A stretch of DNA of 64,000 nucleotides, taken from positions 1 through 64,000 of the forward strand of contig NZ_JAIVEM010000188.1 in NCBI RefSeq assembly GCF_020404765.1. The letters are read 5' to 3'. This DNA comes from Paenibacillus sp. BJ-4. GTDB lineage: Bacteria > Bacillota > Bacilli > Paenibacillales > Paenibacillaceae. The translations under genes and the position numbers were made by a program. Below the pieces are notes generated by a model that saw nothing but the letters and a program-made list of their open reading frames with translations, had not been told where the DNA came from and made no database searches. Shown piece by piece: positions 7,479-16,611 of the stretch. Numbering within the stretch: the stretch's first letter is position 1; each line of letters opens with the position of its first letter.

Positions 7479-8840
7479 ATGGAGGCGGCTGTGTCTAACG
7501 GAAGGCTGGAGGTATCCTGCGGCAACAAAATTCCCAAAAGCACGCCCTGTCCCCGGCCTGTGCCGGGGGAGGCTTCGGGTGGCTGCTCCTTTGACGGGGC
7601 CCAGATTACACTGATCCCCATTGCAGATGCGGCTCATTTGGTGCATGGACCGATTGCGTGTCTCGGCAACAGCTGGGAGAGCAGAGGCAGCTTGTCCAGC
7701 GGTCCGGAGCTGTCGGCGTATGGCTTCACTACGGATCTTGGAGAACAGGACATCATTTTTGGTGGTGAACAGAAGCTGCATGAATCGATTCGCTACATTG
7801 TCAGACGTTTTGCGCCTCCGGCAGTGTTCGTCTATACAACATGCGTCACAGCCCTCACCGGTGAAGATATCGAGGGGGTATGCAAGGCTGAATCGGAGCG
7901 GCTGGGAACGCCGATCATTCCGGTGAACAGCCCGGGATTTGTGGGCAGCAAGAATCTCGGGACCCGGCTGGCCGGAGATGTGCTGCTCCAGCATGTTATC
8001 GGCAGCACCGAGCCGGAACAGACGACCTCCCATGATGTCAATCTCATCGGGGAATACAATATAGCGGGCGAGATGTGGCATATCGAGCGGCTGATGCAGC
8101 AGACGGGAATGAGTATTCTGTCCCGAATTACCGGGGACGGCCGATTCCGTGAGGTGGGCTGGGCGCACCGCGCCAAGGTCAATATGGTCGTATGCAGCCG
8201 GGCTTTGCTGGGTCTGGCGGTGCAAATGGAGCGCAAATACGGCATTCCTTATTTTGAGGGTTCATTTTACGGAGCAAAGGAAACGAGTTATTCCTTGCGG
8301 CAGATGGCCTACCTGACCGGAGATCGTGAAGTGGAACGACGAGTGGATAAGCTGGCCGCACGGGAGGAAATGAGGCTCTCGCTGGAGCTAGAGCCCTACC
8401 GCAAGCAGCTGAAAGGTAAGCGGGCAGTGCTCTATACCGGAGGTGTGAAGAGCTGGTCTGTCATTACGGCTTTGCAGGAGCTGGGCATTAAGGTGGTTGG
8501 GGTAGGGACGAATAAGAGCACTGCCGAGGATGTATCCCGGATTGCTGCCCGTATCGGGGATGATGCGGAATACATCCCGGAAGGCGGCGCCCGGCAGATC
8601 CTCAAGACCGTACGGAGCCGCAAGGCCGACATGGTCATTGCCGGGGGACGGAACATGTATATGGCGATTAAGGAACAGATTCCTTTTGTGGACATCAATC
8701 AGGAGCGGCACAAGGCTTATGCGGGCTATGATGGGCTATTGTCCCTGGCGAAACAGCTTGTACATACGCTGCAGCATCCGGTATGGGAGCTGACCGCCAA
8801 ATTGGCTCCATGGGAGGAGGAGACGGAATTTGCCGATTAA
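7479..8840 (+). CDS. nifE: NifE, FeMo-cofactor scaffold alpha-like subunit
   Basis: This NifD-like protein of about 453 residues forms the NifEN scaffold on which NifB-co matures to FeMo-co. Conserved cysteines stand at 14, 24, 36 and 61 (GPIACLGNSWESRG), with a further one in VYTTCVTALTGEDI; the family uses these for a [4Fe-4S] cluster. ATG 7479 is preferred over GTG 7473 because AAGGGGG (7464-7470) is better spaced from it. The gene follows nifK after about 77 bp with no clear terminator or promoter, so it belongs to the same transcript. Confidence 0.97.
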   Translation: MEAAVSNGRLEVSCGNKIPKSTPCPRPVPGEASGGCSFDGAQITLIPIADAAHLVHGPIACLGNSWESRGSLSSGPELSAYGFTTDLGEQDIIFGGEQKLHESIRYIVRRFAPPAVFVYTTCVTALTGEDIEGVCKAESERLGTPIIPVNSPGFVGSKNLGTRLAGDVLLQHVIGSTEPEQTTSHDVNLIGEYNIAGEMWHIERLMQQTGMSILSRITGDGRFREVGWAHRAKVNMVVCSRALLGLAVQMERKYGIPYFEGSFYGAKETSYSLRQMAYLTGDREVERRVDKLAAREEMRLSLELEPYRKQLKGKRAVLYTGGVKSWSVITALQELGIKVVGVGTNKSTAEDVSRIAARIGDDAEYIPEGGARQILKTVRSRKADMVIAGGRNMYMAIKEQIPFVDINQERHKAYAGYDGLLSLAKQLVHTLQHPVWELTAKLAPWEEETEFAD

Positions 8841-10137
8841 ATCCGCCACGAAGCCTGTGAGTGTCAACCCGCTCAAGGTAGGACAGCCTTTGGGCGGCGT
8901 GCTGGCTCTGCAGGGGATATATCGCTCAATGCCTTTGCTGCACGGCGCTCAGGGCTGCTCGGCCTTCTCCAAGGCGCTGCTGACCCGCCATTTTCGAGAG
9001 CCGATCGCCGTTCAGACCTCGGCGCTGCAAGAGATGGACGTTATATTTGACGCAGACCGGAATCTGGAGGAGGCGCTGGATCATATCTGGTCCAAGCACC
9101 ACCCGGATGTCATCGGCGTTATCAGCACGGCCCTTACCGAGGTGGCCGGCGTTGATTTTCAATCCAGAGTAAAGGCATTCAAGCGAGAACGGGCATTGAA
9201 GGACAGTCTGTTGTTTTCTGTATCTCTGCCTGATTTTCACGGTTCCCTGGAGACGGGCTACAGCAGTACAGTAGAAGCGCTAATGGATGCCGTACTCGGA
9301 TTGGCCGGAGGAAAGTCTCCCAAAAAACAGCGCCGGACGCAGGTCAATCTGCTGCCGGCTTCTTATCTGACTGCCGGAGATGTCATGGAAATCAAGGATA
9401 TTATCGCTTCCTTCGGCCTGGAGGTTATTTCGCTCCCTGATATCTCTACTTCCTTGTCCGGTCACCTGCTGACAGGCTTTTCCCCTTTGACAAGAGGGGG
9501 AACTCCGCTGGATTCAGCCTGCCAGATGCTGGAGTCTTCCTGCACTATTGCCATTGGCGCAAGCATGGAGCGTCCGGCACGCAGGCTGACTCATGCCGCA
9601 GGCATTCCCTATCACTTGTTCGATGGTCTGTCTGGCTTGGCTGCGAGCGATGCGTTCATACATTTCCTGCAGAAGATCAGTCGCGAGCCAGCCCCCGTCC
9701 GTTTCCGCTGGCAGCGTGAAAATCTGTTGGACAGCATGCTGGATGCCCATTTCTATTATTCCGGCGCTTCGGCTGTAGTGGCGCTTGAACCGGATCATAT
9801 GCTGTCGACCGCAGCCTGGCTAGAGGAGATGGGAGTGGAACTGAAGCGGCTAGTTACAACCTGCAGCACGCCCGCTTTGCTGAAGACAGAACGGGAAATC
9901 TGGATCGGTGATCTGGATGATGCAGAGGAGAGCGCGCAGGGCGTGGATTTGTGGATCAGCAATTCGCATGGAAGAAAGGGAGCGGTACGGGCCGGCGCCT
10001 CATTCGTACCGGCAGGCTTGCCGGTGTATGACGAGCTGGGCGCCCATACATCCGTAAGCGTCGGATACCGTGGAACCATGGAGTGGGTGAACAAGGTGGG
10101 CAATGTATTGCTTGCCGAAAGGGGGAAGGGAGGATGA
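8830..10137 (+). CDS. nifN: NifN, FeMo-cofactor scaffold beta-like subunit
   Basis: The 435-residue NifK-like partner of NifE. Family marks are NPLKVGQPLGG near the N-terminus, LLHGAQGCSAFSKALLTRHF, and the C-terminal GYRGTMEWVNKVGN. The start appears to be TTG 8830, 9 bp after GGGAGGAGG and overlapping the nifE stop (TAA 8838-8840), so translation of the two scaffold subunits is coupled. The cysteine found in the equivalent 'PLG' motif of NifK is absent here, as expected because NifEN carries a simpler cluster at this site. Confidence 0.96.
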   Translation: MPIKSATKPVSVNPLKVGQPLGGVLALQGIYRSMPLLHGAQGCSAFSKALLTRHFREPIAVQTSALQEMDVIFDADRNLEEALDHIWSKHHPDVIGVISTALTEVAGVDFQSRVKAFKRERALKDSLLFSVSLPDFHGSLETGYSSTVEALMDAVLGLAGGKSPKKQRRTQVNLLPASYLTAGDVMEIKDIIASFGLEVISLPDISTSLSGHLLTGFSPLTRGGTPLDSACQMLESSCTIAIGASMERPARRLTHAAGIPYHLFDGLSGLAASDAFIHFLQKISREPAPVRFRWQRENLLDSMLDAHFYYSGASAVVALEPDHMLSTAAWLEEMGVELKRLVTTCSTPALLKTEREIWIGDLDDAEESAQGVDLWISNSHGRKGAVRAGASFVPAGLPVYDELGAHTSVSVGYRGTMEWVNKVGNVLLAERGKGG

Positions 10138-10523
10138 AGGTTGCATTTGCGACGGAAGACGGGGTGCTTGTGAATGCTCATTTTGGGCAGAGCCCCATGT
10201 TCACTGTTTTCGAAATTCGGCTCTCAGGCGTCCAGTTCCTGGAGCATCGGCAGTTAGCCCCTGGCAGCGATGAGAACGAAGCGGGCAAAATCGCCAGCCG
10301 AATTGGCTTGATCGAGGACTGTGCCCTGATCTTCCTGGTACAGATCGGCGCTTCGGCCGCTGCACAGGTTACCAAACGGACCATTATGCCTGTAAAGGTA
10401 GCCTACGGCAGCTCCATTGAGGAGCAGGTCCAGCGTCTCCAAAATATGCTGGCTCGCAATCCGCCCATGTGGCTTGCCAAAATCTTGCATGCTGAGGAGG
10501 GCAGCGGCAAGGTCGAATCATAA
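10134..10523 (+). CDS. nifX: NifX, FeMo-cofactor precursor carrier
   Basis: A 129-residue protein of the NifX/NafY domain family that binds NifB-co or VK-cluster and passes it to NifEN. The sequence shows the family pattern MKVAFATEDGVLVNAHFGQS at the N-terminus, related to the C-terminal domain of the NifB in this operon. ATG 10134 overlaps the nifN stop (ATGA) and follows GGGAAGGGAGG. Longer frames from 10083 would lie inside nifN without a ribosome binding site. Confidence 0.95.
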   Translation: MKVAFATEDGVLVNAHFGQSPMFTVFEIRLSGVQFLEHRQLAPGSDENEAGKIASRIGLIEDCALIFLVQIGASAAAQVTKRTIMPVKVAYGSSIEEQVQRLQNMLARNPPMWLAKILHAEEGSGKVES

Positions 10524-10616
10524 GCCTTCTGTAAGAAAGAGCGACGATATGTAGTGTCAAGATCATGCGGAACGAATATCTTTAAGGCGGGAGTCGCACA
10601 TGGAGGGGGTGGACGA

Positions 10617-11381
10617 ATGGTACGGCTGCTGGAAGACAGCAGATACGGACGCCAGTTGAAGCTGCTGGGAATGGAAGGTCAGAACAGACTAAAGCAGGCC
10701 ACTGTCATGGTTGCAGGCATTGGAGGATTGGGAGGGACAGCGGCCATGTACCTGGCCGCTGCCGGAGTAGGAAAGCTGATATTGGCCCATGAGGGCGTAA
10801 TTCATCTGCCCGATATGAATCGGCAGGTGCTGATGGACAGCGGACGAATCGGCGAGGAACGGATGGAGACAGCATTGCAGCATTTGCATCGTATCAATCC
10901 GGAGACCGAGCTTGTGGGCCACGCCCACAGAATCACGGAGAAATTCTCCGGGCCATGGGTAGAGGCGGCAGATCTCGTGATTGATGCGCGATATGACTTT
11001 CCCGAAAGATATACGCTGAACAGGCTGTGTGTTCGATATGACAGACCGATGATAGAAGCCGCCATGTACGGCTATGAAGTATCGTTGATGACCATTATTC
11101 CCGGCAGGACGGCATGCCTGGAATGTCTCTACCCGGAAGGAGGGCAGCCTTGGGAGCCTCTGGGATTCCCGGTCCTGGGAGCCACCTCCGGCTTGATTGG
11201 CTGCATGGCCGCACTGGAAGCAGTCAAATGGATTACAGATGCGGGCAATCTGTTTACTGACCGCATGCACCGTATGAATGTGCTGGATATGAGCAGCTGC
11301 AGCATAGCCGTCAAGCGCAATCCGCGTTGTCCGTGCTGCGGAACAGGAGGGGATACAGATGAGTCAATTGCACATTTGTGA
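10617..11381 (+). CDS. hesA: HesA, ThiF/MoeB-like adenylating protein of the nif operon
   Basis: A 254-residue E1-like protein. The nucleotide-binding GIGGLGG is at residues 34-40, followed by the conserved DMNRQVL segment. A candidate catalytic cysteine lies in TACLECLYPEGG, and a C-terminal CPCC may bind zinc. HesA occurs next to nif genes in cyanobacteria, Frankia and Paenibacillus. Its exact reaction is not established; a role in sulfur or molybdenum supply to the cofactor is suggested by the ThiF/MoeB family. ATG 10617 follows GGAGGGGGTGG. It directly follows nifX, without the extra orf1 seen in some other Paenibacillus nif clusters. Confidence 0.93.
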   Translation: MVRLLEDSRYGRQLKLLGMEGQNRLKQATVMVAGIGGLGGTAAMYLAAAGVGKLILAHEGVIHLPDMNRQVLMDSGRIGEERMETALQHLHRINPETELVGHAHRITEKFSGPWVEAADLVIDARYDFPERYTLNRLCVRYDRPMIEAAMYGYEVSLMTIIPGRTACLECLYPEGGQPWEPLGFPVLGATSGLIGCMAALEAVKWITDAGNLFTDRMHRMNVLDMSSCSIAVKRNPRCPCCGTGGDTDESIAHL

Positions 11382-12495
11382 TACGACGCTTCGTGACGGA
11401 GAACAGGCTCCGGGCGTTGCCTTTTCGGCGAAGGAGAAAGCAGAAATTGCCATCATGCTGGATCTGGCGGGGGTGGAGCAGGCTGAGATCGGAATTCCGG
11501 CAATGGGGGAGGCAGAGTGCAGGTCTATTGCCAGGATTGCCGCTCTCGGACTTCAGATGAAGCTAATGACCTGGAACCGCGCAGTGTTCTCGGATATTGA
11601 TGCAGCGCAATCGACGGGTGTCGACTGGGCCCATATTTCGGTTCCCGTATCGACGGTGCAGATGAAGGCCAAGCTGGGTATGACTCCTGTGCAGGTGACA
11701 GAGCTGATCCGCAAGTCTGTCGATTACGGTCTGTGTAAAGGATTGACTGTCTCCGTAGGCTTTGAGGATGCTTCAAGGGCAGATGATCTGTTCCTGGAGC
11801 AGCTGGCGAATCAGCTCTACAGGGATGGTATCCGGCGGTTCAGATATGCCGATACGCTGTCCGTTCACCATCCCGATGCCATAGCGGCCCGCATAGGCAG
11901 GCTTGTATCGCGTGTCCCGCAGGATGTGGAGCTCGAGATCCACTGCCATAACGATTATGGCCTAGCGCTTGCCAATACCCTGGCAGCTTTGCAGGCGGGA
12001 GCTGTCTGGGCCAGTACCACGGTGTCTGGCCTTGGGGAAAGGGCAGGCAATACGGCGCTGGAGGAGGTAGTGATGTCATGGAGGGACTTATATGAGGGAA
12101 CCTGCAGCGTTCGCCCCGAGCTGCTGAACCCGCTGGCTGCACTGGTGTCCAAAGCCTCCAACCGAGTCATTCCCGAGGGCAAGCCAATTGTAGGAGATAT
12201 GGTATTCGCTCATGAATCCGGCATACATATCAATGGTCTGTTGAAGGAGCGTTCCGCCTACCAGGCCCTTGATCCGACCGAGCTGGGTACTGACCATTCG
12301 TTCGTGCTCGGCAAGCATTCGGGCAGAAGTGCAGTTCAATATATGCTGGAGCAGGAGGGAATCAAGGCAGGCTCCGATGAAATCCAATTCCTGCTGGAGC
12401 GGCTTCGCCTGGTCGGTGAAGACCCGAAGCGGGTCATCTACAGCAAGGACTTAAAGCACTGGCTGGAGCATTATCCGGCAGAACTGTCGAACTAA
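11359..12495 (+). CDS. nifV: NifV, homocitrate synthase
   Basis: The 378-residue enzyme condenses acetyl-CoA with 2-oxoglutarate to homocitrate, the organic ligand of FeMo-co. It has the HMGL/DRE-TIM pattern: DTTLRDGEQAPGVAFS near the N-terminus with the catalytic Arg and metal-binding Asp, and HCHNDYGLALANT for the metal-binding His pair. HESGIHINGLL and GKHSGRSAVQYML complete the family signature. It starts inside the end of hesA, with AGGAGGGG before ATG 11359. It is the last gene of the operon, followed by two hairpins. Confidence 0.96.
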   Translation: MSQLHICDTTLRDGEQAPGVAFSAKEKAEIAIMLDLAGVEQAEIGIPAMGEAECRSIARIAALGLQMKLMTWNRAVFSDIDAAQSTGVDWAHISVPVSTVQMKAKLGMTPVQVTELIRKSVDYGLCKGLTVSVGFEDASRADDLFLEQLANQLYRDGIRRFRYADTLSVHHPDAIAARIGRLVSRVPQDVELEIHCHNDYGLALANTLAALQAGAVWASTTVSGLGERAGNTALEEVVMSWRDLYEGTCSVRPELLNPLAALVSKASNRVIPEGKPIVGDMVFAHESGIHINGLLKERSAYQALDPTELGTDHSFVLGKHSGRSAVQYMLEQEGIKAGSDEIQFLLERLRLVGEDPKRVIYSKDLKHWLEHYPAELSN

Positions 12496-12499
12496 TCAA

Positions 12500-12575
12500 A
12501 AAGCGTTTCTGTCCGGTGAGTGTGCCGTGACTGGAACGCTTTCTTTCATATAACCTCCAACGCCAATGGAGGTTT
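12500..12575 (+). terminator. Double hairpin terminating the nif operon
   Basis: Stem AAAGCGTT (12500-12507) pairs with AACGCTTT (12535-12542) and is followed by CTTTC. A second stem AACCTCCA (12552-12559) pairs with TGGAGGTT (12567-12574) and is followed by TATT. The pair lies 5-80 bp after the nifV stop. Confidence 0.75.
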
Positions 12576-12778
12576 ATTCGTTCTGTTGTTTTTTACATAT
12601 CATGTTATGGCTGCAAGCGAAGTCTCGAATTTGCTGGTTAAACGAAGTCGTTCAGAGGGGTATAATACAATATAGTGCTGTATAAAGTTCGTATAAATGG
12701 TTTTGCGGCAGGTTCGATTCATATGACGATTAGATGCTGATCTGGAAGGACGGCTGCCTGGCAATTGGAGGAATGCTT

Positions 12779-14521
12779 GTGAGGATGATGTTTTCTTTTC
12801 TAAAAAAATATCGGGTTCCAGCTATCGCAGCGCTCGTGATGATGCTGCTGGAACTGACGGTGGAGTTATCGCAGCCATATTTGATCTCCAAAATCATTGA
12901 TGAGGGTATCCGGCAGCAGGATTTGTCCATTGTCTGGTTATGGGGCGGTGTGCTGGTAGGGAGTGCCGTTATCGCCTTTATGGCGGGCATTGCCAGCTCC
13001 TTTTTTGCTTCACATGCAAGTCAGGGCTTTGGCTATGATTTACGGGAAACGCTGTACCGCAAGGTCCAGTCCTTTTCCTATCCGGTGTTTAAGCGTTTTG
13101 CCACCTCATCGCTGATTACACGTTTGACGGGGGATGTTACGCAAGTACAGGATACGGTGTTTATGAGCCTGCGGTTTATGACACGGGTTCCGCTGGTGGT
13201 CATCGGCAGTATTGTGATGGCATTGGTCGTACATTTCAGGCTTGGTTTGCTGCTGGCGATTATGGCGCCGGTGCTATTTGTGTTTGTGTTAGTGATGATG
13301 CGGCGGACGATCACTTTGTTTAAAGGCGTTCAGCGTCGTCTGGATGATGTGAACGGGGTGATTCAGGAGAATCTGACCGGGATTCGGCTGATTCGGGTGT
13401 TTGTGCGGATGCGGCATGAAATCGAGCGTTTTGCCCATTATGGAAGCGAATTGATGAAAGGGACGGTATCTGCTCTACGCTGGACAGAAACGACGATGCC
13501 GTTCATTTTGTTTACGATGAACGTGGGAATTATCGCGGTGCTTTGGTTTGGAAGAGGACAAATTTCCACAGGGGATGCGAGTGTAGGACAGGTAGTCGCA
13601 GTCGTCAATTATTCCTTGCGGACGATTGGGGCTTTGTCTGCCTTGTCCGGCATCGTGGTCGTGTTTTCCCGGGCGACCGCATCTACGGGACGGATTCGAG
13701 AGGTACTGGAAACACATCATGAAGAATATGGAGCGGGTGCGTCTACTCCAACACATAATACGCCAATTGAGGGACAGGTGGAATTGGAACGGGTGAGCTT
13801 TCATTATCCGGGCAGCGATTTGGCCGTACTAAAGGATGTTACTTTTAAGGCTGGGCCAGGTGAGCGTATAGCTATTATGGGGGCGACGGGCTCGGGTAAG
13901 TCCTCGCTTGTGCAGCTGATTACACGTCTGTATGAAGAAGATGCCGGTCATGTGCGCTTTGACGGAAAGGATGCGCATGAGCTGGACGCTTCCATACTGC
14001 GTGAGGCCATTGGCTATGTACCGCAGGAGGTGCTGTTATTCACCGGGTCGATTCGCGACAATATTGCTTGGGGGCTGGAGAATGCCAGCCTGGAGCAGAT
14101 TCAGGAGGCCGCCCGGATGGCGCAAATTCATGATACGATTGAACGCCTGCCGCAAGGCTATGATACCTTGCTCGGGCAGCGCGGCGTCAATCTGTCCGGC
14201 GGTCAGAAGCAGCGGCTATCCATTGCCCGTGCGCTGGTGCGCCGTCCGGCGATACTTATTCTGGACGACAGCACGAGTGCGCTGGATGTTCGAACCGAAG
14301 CAGCGCTGCTGAAAGCGCTGGATGGCCTGTCCTGCACGACATTTCTCATTACACAGAAGATCAGCTCGACCGCATCGGCGGATCAGATTTTACTGCTGGA
14401 TGAGGGTCGTCTAATCGCGAGCGGAAGTCATGAGCATCTCATGAATAGCTCAGAACTGTATCGACGCATCTATGAATCGCAATACGGAAAGGAGGAGTCG
14501 CATGCTCAAGGAACTCATTGA
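12779..14521 (+). CDS. ABC exporter half-transporter with degenerate ATP site (BmrC/YheI-like)
   Basis: Six N-terminal membrane segments (residues about 10-300) precede a nucleotide-binding domain. This has Walker A GATGSGKSS, signature LSGGQKQR and Walker B ILILDDSTSALD. The residue after the Walker B Asp is Asp rather than the catalytic Glu, which marks the degenerate site typical of heterodimeric multidrug exporters such as BmrCD or TM287/288. The next gene supplies the normal Glu. The preferred start is GTG 12779, spaced 7 bp from GGAGG (12767-12771); ATG 12785 is the alternative. The substrate is not visible from sequence. Confidence 0.88.
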   Translation: MRMMFSFLKKYRVPAIAALVMMLLELTVELSQPYLISKIIDEGIRQQDLSIVWLWGGVLVGSAVIAFMAGIASSFFASHASQGFGYDLRETLYRKVQSFSYPVFKRFATSSLITRLTGDVTQVQDTVFMSLRFMTRVPLVVIGSIVMALVVHFRLGLLLAIMAPVLFVFVLVMMRRTITLFKGVQRRLDDVNGVIQENLTGIRLIRVFVRMRHEIERFAHYGSELMKGTVSALRWTETTMPFILFTMNVGIIAVLWFGRGQISTGDASVGQVVAVVNYSLRTIGALSALSGIVVVFSRATASTGRIREVLETHHEEYGAGASTPTHNTPIEGQVELERVSFHYPGSDLAVLKDVTFKAGPGERIAIMGATGSGKSSLVQLITRLYEEDAGHVRFDGKDAHELDASILREAIGYVPQEVLLFTGSIRDNIAWGLENASLEQIQEAARMAQIHDTIERLPQGYDTLLGQRGVNLSGGQKQRLSIARALVRRPAILILDDSTSALDVRTEAALLKALDGLSCTTFLITQKISSTASADQILLLDEGRLIASGSHEHLMNSSELYRRIYESQYGKEESHAQGTH

Positions 14522-16331
14522 TCCGTTCCGTCAGCCGACACCATCGTCTGGTGTACTGCGTAATCCGGCAGGCGCCGAAGGACGCCGCAAGGCCAAGGCG
14601 AAGAACTGGTCCGGTACGCTAGGTCGGATATGGGCTTATCTGGCCCGCCGCAAGGCCAAGCTGATGCTGGTGCTGTTTATGGTCATGCTCAGCTCGGGGC
14701 TGGCTCTATTGGGTCCGTATTTGGTCGGCGTAGCGGTGGATGATTTTCTCGAAGGTCCGGGTGGACGCACGTGGATTTATTTTCTGATTGGATTAGCGAC
14801 TGTATATCTGCTCAACTCGCTGACCTCCTGGCTGCAAAATATCTGGATGATTGAAATCGCCCAAGAGACTGTATACCGGATGCGTTTTGATCTGTTTTCG
14901 CATTTGCATCGGCTGCCGATTCCTTTTTACGGCAAACGTCAACAGGGAGAGATCATGAGCCGCCTGACCAATGATATCGAAAATGTCAGTTCTACGCTGA
15001 ACAGCTCGGCTATTCAAATTTTTTCGAGCATATTGACGCTGGTCGGTACCCTTGCAGTCATGCTGTGGTTAAGTCCTTTGATGACACTGCTGACCTTTAT
15101 CGTAGTGCCGCTAATGGCGTCCGGGATGCGTTGGATTACACGCCGGACCGGGCCTTTATATAAGGAACGCCAGAACAACCTGGGCGAACTGAATGGTTAT
15201 ATTGAAGAAACGCTGTCCGGGCAGCAGATTATTAAAGCATTTTCACAGGAAAAGAGAGTCATCCACGGTTTTGGTGAGCGGAGTAATCGCATTCGTCTGT
15301 CGGGCTTCTGGGCGCAAACCATCTCCGGCTTTATCCCCAAGCTGATGAACGGACTGAACAACCTCAGCTTTGCCATTGTAGCGGGGATCGGCGGGATTTT
15401 GGCGATTCACGGCTCCATTACCATAGGTACGATTATTGTATTCGTAGAGTATGCCCGCCAGTTCACCAGACCGCTAAACGATTTGGCTAACCAGTGGAAC
15501 ACACTGTTGTCTGCCATTGCCGGAGCTGAGCGTGTATTTGAAATATTGGATGAGGATGAAGAGTCCAAGGACGAGCAAGGTGCAATGGCTCTGAAGCATG
15601 TAGAAGGAGCCGTACGATTTACCGATGTTTCCTTCGGCTATGATGCAGGGAGCGATACGCTGGAGGGTATTTCCTTTGAAGCCAAGCCTGGCGAAATGAT
15701 CGCGCTGGTCGGTCCAACCGGGGCTGGAAAAACAACGCTGATTCAGCTGATTTCCAGGTTCTACACTCCTGATAAGGGAACGATTACGTTGGACGGGCGC
15801 GACATTACGACCATACAGCGTGAAAGCTTGCGCTCCCATATGGCGTTTGTGTTGCAGGATTCCTTCCTATTTCAGGGAACAATCCGTGACAACATCCGCT
15901 TTGGCAGGCTGGATGCCACGGACGAGGAGGTTGAGGAGGCATCCAGGCTGGCGAATGCTCATTCCTTTATCATGCGGATGAAGGACGGGTACAACAAGGT
16001 ATTGGAGGCCAACGGTAGCGGCATCAGCCAAGGACAAAAACAGCTGCTGGCTATCGCCCGCGCTATTTTGGCGAATCCTGCAATTCTTGTCCTCGACGAG
16101 GCAACCAGCAGCATTGATACCATTACCGAGATCAAAATACAAGAAGGACTGGAGCGGCTCATGCAGGGTCGAACAAGTTTCGTCATCGCGCATCGGCTGA
16201 ATACCATTCGTCAGGCTGATCGGATTTTGGTCTTGAAGGATGGTCGTCTGGAGGAACAGGGCTCTCATGATGAGCTGCTGACCCATAAAGGCTTTTACAG
16301 CGACTTATATTATGGTCAGTTGAGAAAGTAA
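14502..16331 (+). CDS. ABC exporter half-transporter, catalytic partner (BmrD/YheH-like)
   Basis: The 609-residue partner of the preceding gene overlaps it by 20 bp, with AAAGGAGG upstream of ATG 14502. A cytoplasmic N-terminus of about 45 residues precedes six membrane segments and a nucleotide-binding domain. This has Walker A GPTGAGKTT and Walker B ILVLDEATSSID with the catalytic Glu. The signature GISQGQKQ departs from LSGGQ at its first and third positions. One normal and one degenerate partner is what heterodimeric type IV exporters show. Drug, lipid or peptide export is possible. Confidence 0.9.
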   Translation: MLKELIDPFRQPTPSSGVLRNPAGAEGRRKAKAKNWSGTLGRIWAYLARRKAKLMLVLFMVMLSSGLALLGPYLVGVAVDDFLEGPGGRTWIYFLIGLATVYLLNSLTSWLQNIWMIEIAQETVYRMRFDLFSHLHRLPIPFYGKRQQGEIMSRLTNDIENVSSTLNSSAIQIFSSILTLVGTLAVMLWLSPLMTLLTFIVVPLMASGMRWITRRTGPLYKERQNNLGELNGYIEETLSGQQIIKAFSQEKRVIHGFGERSNRIRLSGFWAQTISGFIPKLMNGLNNLSFAIVAGIGGILAIHGSITIGTIIVFVEYARQFTRPLNDLANQWNTLLSAIAGAERVFEILDEDEESKDEQGAMALKHVEGAVRFTDVSFGYDAGSDTLEGISFEAKPGEMIALVGPTGAGKTTLIQLISRFYTPDKGTITLDGRDITTIQRESLRSHMAFVLQDSFLFQGTIRDNIRFGRLDATDEEVEEASRLANAHSFIMRMKDGYNKVLEANGSGISQGQKQLLAIARAILANPAILVLDEATSSIDTITEIKIQEGLERLMQGRTSFVIAHRLNTIRQADRILVLKDGRLEEQGSHDELLTHKGFYSDLYYGQLRK

Positions 16332-16393
16332 AGCTCTTAAGCTGGCTCTCGATAAACAGATTTGCAGGCATGATGGAGTTAGCTTTTATGATG

Positions 16394-16427
16394 CTAAAAA
16401 GGACTACCCTGGGGGTAGCCCTTTTTA
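16394..16427 (+). terminator. Rho-independent terminator after the ABC exporter operon
   Basis: CTACCC (16404-16409) pairs with GGGTAG (16413-16418). The stem is extended by the flanking AAAAAGG and CCTTTTT, and a T-run follows. Confidence 0.85.
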
Positions 16428-16611
16428 AGTGCGCCTTTTTACAGGTATGTACTATTAAAGGTTTACATGGGCATTTCTCAATCAATATTTGTGACAAGAG
16501 GCGTTTGAAATTAAGATACTGCTTTCGCAATATTTAATATACCCATACCCCGTATATGTATGATAGTATTGGTGTGCAAGAATAAAATCCCACTTCAAAG
16601 GAGAGATCATC

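Noticed and set aside
10524..10616. A small extra gene (orf1) between nifX and hesA
   Set aside because: The 93-bp gap contains only an upstream extension of the hesA frame without its own ribosome site.
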